Source: JAVBKA01 sp031546715 (GTDB taxonomy: Bacteria > Bacillota > Clostridia > Oscillospirales > UBA929). Taken from it: a DNA stretch of 5,168 bases. Positions 3,828 through 5,168 of this stretch are shown here, one piece after another. Below the pieces are notes generated by a model. It ran no database searches. It was not told the origin of the DNA and was given only the letters and a program-made list of their open reading frames with translations. Each line of letters begins with the position of its first letter. The stretch's first letter is position 1. The DNA is taken from contig JAVBKA010000059.1 of the NCBI GenBank assembly GCA_031546715.1, positions 1-5,168 of the forward strand, read 5' to 3'. The position numbers and the translations under genes are program-made.

Positions 3828-5168
3828 TTGAAGCAAATTTTATTCAGATTCATATCCGTCACAGTGTTTGCCGCCTTTTTGGCGTTGAACACTTCTTTTG
3901 CTGTTCAAACTAACGATGAAACCTTTGCGCTGACAGCGGAGGAAAGAGCATTTATTGACTCTTTATCAGCGCAACCTGTCACCTTAGCTTACAATGACAG
4001 CCTTTACTATCACAAAACTGAATCTGGCAGTGAATATGGTATGCTTGTGCCCATTTTACACCTATTGCAGGACGAAATGAAAATTCCGTTGAAGCTTGTG
4101 TACAGCACTAGCACCTCTTTGTCTTCTAATTTGCTTGAAGGTACTTATGACTTAATTGGTTTTTATGTTCTCAACCAAAAGAGAGCCGAAAAATTTGACT
4201 ATGTTTCACTGTTTAAATCGCCACTAAGCTTTATTACAAGAATAAACGACCCCTTATACTCTAAATTTCAGCTTGAAGGGAAAAAAGTCGGACTTTTGAA
4301 AAATTCAGCCGTAAACGACTTAATTATTCCATATTTTCAGACTGACACCAAATCCATATATTATACAAACTCTGAGGAAATGCTTACAGACCTCGAAAAC
4401 TCCGTAATTGATGTGGTGATCTCCTCTGGTATTCGCTCACAGTTAGAGGCAATAAAGCACTCTGCCTTGCAGTTTGAAACCTTTGCCGAAAGTGAAAAAA
4501 TTAATCAAGGCATATTTGGTGTTAATAAAACCGCCATTGGCATAAATGCAATTTTGAAGAGATACCTTGCGTCGCCACAAGGCGCGGAATTCCTAAAATC
4601 TATCAAAGACGCTTATTCGGAACGAATAATTTATGAAGCTCAAACGATGTTTGCAGCTCAAATTAACGTTGTTTCTGAAAAATATCCAATAATCAACGCA
4701 TATGACGCAATGGTTTTATATCCCTTAGGTTTTCTTGAGGACAATGACTTCAAAGGGATTCAACGTGAAATTTACGACATTTTTCATCAGCTGACAAATA
4801 TTAAGGTTGATTATTTTTATGGCAGTCAGCTCTCAAATGGTTTTAAGGACGCAAAGGAGAGAATGTTGCAAGGGGAGTGTCAAGTAACCTCGGGTGCATA
4901 TTATAGCGCAGACCTTGGAAACGACCCATTCTTTGAGTTCTCCCCCCCGATTTGGACTAGCGAGCTTCGCCTTTACAGTACAAGGGAGCTTACTAAGCCT
5001 TATGAAGACTACATTGTCGGAACAATGGCATCTCCCTTTACTTATTTCAACTGGCAGGACAATTTCAAAAATCGCCCGACAATTTATAATTCAAGAGCCG
5101 AATTGTTTGATTCACTTTACAGCGGCGAACTTGACGCAATCTTTATCAGCGAGATGAATTACTATTTT
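3828..5168 (+). CDS. Exported protein with two tandem solute-binding (Venus-flytrap) domains, probable sensor N-terminus, partial
   Basis: An open frame of 447 codons runs off the right edge with no stop. It starts at TTG, chosen because of AGGGG eight bases upstream and because translation from there yields a clear signal peptide: KQILFRF, then a hydrophobic core, with cleavage probably after SFA (residue 25). The mature protein opens with LTAEERAFI (35-43), the lead-in typical of periplasmic sensor domains of the BvgS/SBP_bac_3 type. Domain 1 (about 45-275) has the family core DLIGFYVLNQKRAEKFDYVS (108-127) and LEGKKVGLLKNSAV (149-162). Domain 2 (about 280-447+) starts near MVLYPLGFLEDNDFKGIQRE (295-314) and contains FFEFSPPIW. 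Family knowledge suggests ligand capture outside the cell; two lobed pairs in tandem usually precede a membrane helix and a kinase, GGDEF, HD-GYP or similar output, which is not visible here. A purely soluble double binding protein is the alternative. Eight of 13 arginines are AGA/AGG, against 3 of 13 in cheV. Confidence 0.8.
   Translation, partial: MKQILFRFISVTVFAAFLALNTSFAVQTNDETFALTAEERAFIDSLSAQPVTLAYNDSLYYHKTESGSEYGMLVPILHLLQDEMKIPLKLVYSTSTSLSSNLLEGTYDLIGFYVLNQKRAEKFDYVSLFKSPLSFITRINDPLYSKFQLEGKKVGLLKNSAVNDLIIPYFQTDTKSIYYTNSEEMLTDLENSVIDVVISSGIRSQLEAIKHSALQFETFAESEKINQGIFGVNKTAIGINAILKRYLASPQGAEFLKSIKDAYSERIIYEAQTMFAAQINVVSEKYPIINAYDAMVLYPLGFLEDNDFKGIQREIYDIFHQLTNIKVDYFYGSQLSNGFKDAKERMLQGECQVTSGAYYSADLGNDPFFEFSPPIWTSELRLYSTRELTKPYEDYIVGTMASPFTYFNWQDNFKNRPTIYNSRAELFDSLYSGELDAIFISEMNYYF

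Noticed and set aside
4894..5157. An 87-codon ATG frame on the + strand inside the flytrap gene
   Set aside because: It lies in another frame of a long coding region with coherent solute-binding-domain sequence, and it has no ribosome binding site of its own.
1..5168. Mobile elements, CRISPR arrays, tRNA or rRNA genes, toxin-antitoxin or defence genes
   Set aside because: No transposase motifs, terminal inverted repeats, regularly spaced repeats, cloverleaf sequences or paired small genes of that type were seen on either strand.

Overview
The window reads as a chromosomal stretch from a low-to-moderate GC Gram-positive-type bacterium, most likely an anaerobic, motile member of the Bacillota (Clostridia or a close relative). 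The evidence is a Clostridia-style S21 protein and TtcA-family PP-loop protein, strong GGAGG ribosome binding sites, textbook SigA-type promoters, a leader in the position of the Firmicutes L13 leader, and a CheV-type chemotaxis protein. The genus is not identifiable from the sequence alone.

Layout, left to right. (1) Positions 1-224 hold the C-terminal end of a spermidine/putrescine ABC transporter binding protein (PotD type) on the + strand. It converges on rpsU across a shared inverted repeat (238-270) that is a likely bidirectional terminator. (2) On the - strand lie rpsU (ribosomal protein S21, 283-465), with its own perfect-consensus promoter, and upstream of it a TtcA-family tRNA-thiolation PP-loop ATPase (609-1313). 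(3) A 211-bp divergent control region (1314-1524) holds a probable back-to-back promoter pair and a structured 5' leader. It is followed by the rplM-rpsI operon (L13-S9, 1525-2366), whose genes overlap by one base (TAATG) and end in a GC-rich hairpin. (4) cheV (CheW domain plus receiver, 2519-3442) is a single-gene unit with its own candidate promoter and a strong intrinsic terminator. (5) A 385-bp gene-free spacer (3443-3827) contains the cheV terminator, a strongly pyrimidine-rich tract, and then a strong extended -10 promoter and a ~110-nt leader. (6) From 3828 to the right edge runs a long, unterminated reading frame that starts at TTG. It encodes an exported protein with two tandem periplasmic solute-binding (Venus-flytrap) domains, probably the extracytoplasmic half of a sensor or signalling protein whose output domain lies beyond the window.

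The first two thirds are housekeeping: polyamine uptake, translation and tRNA modification. The right third concerns environmental sensing: a chemotaxis coupling protein followed by a probable ligand-sensing receptor. I see no mobile element, CRISPR array, tRNA, rRNA or defence system. The least ordinary item is the TTG-initiated dual-flytrap protein, whose start codon lies inside a run of nine T residues.
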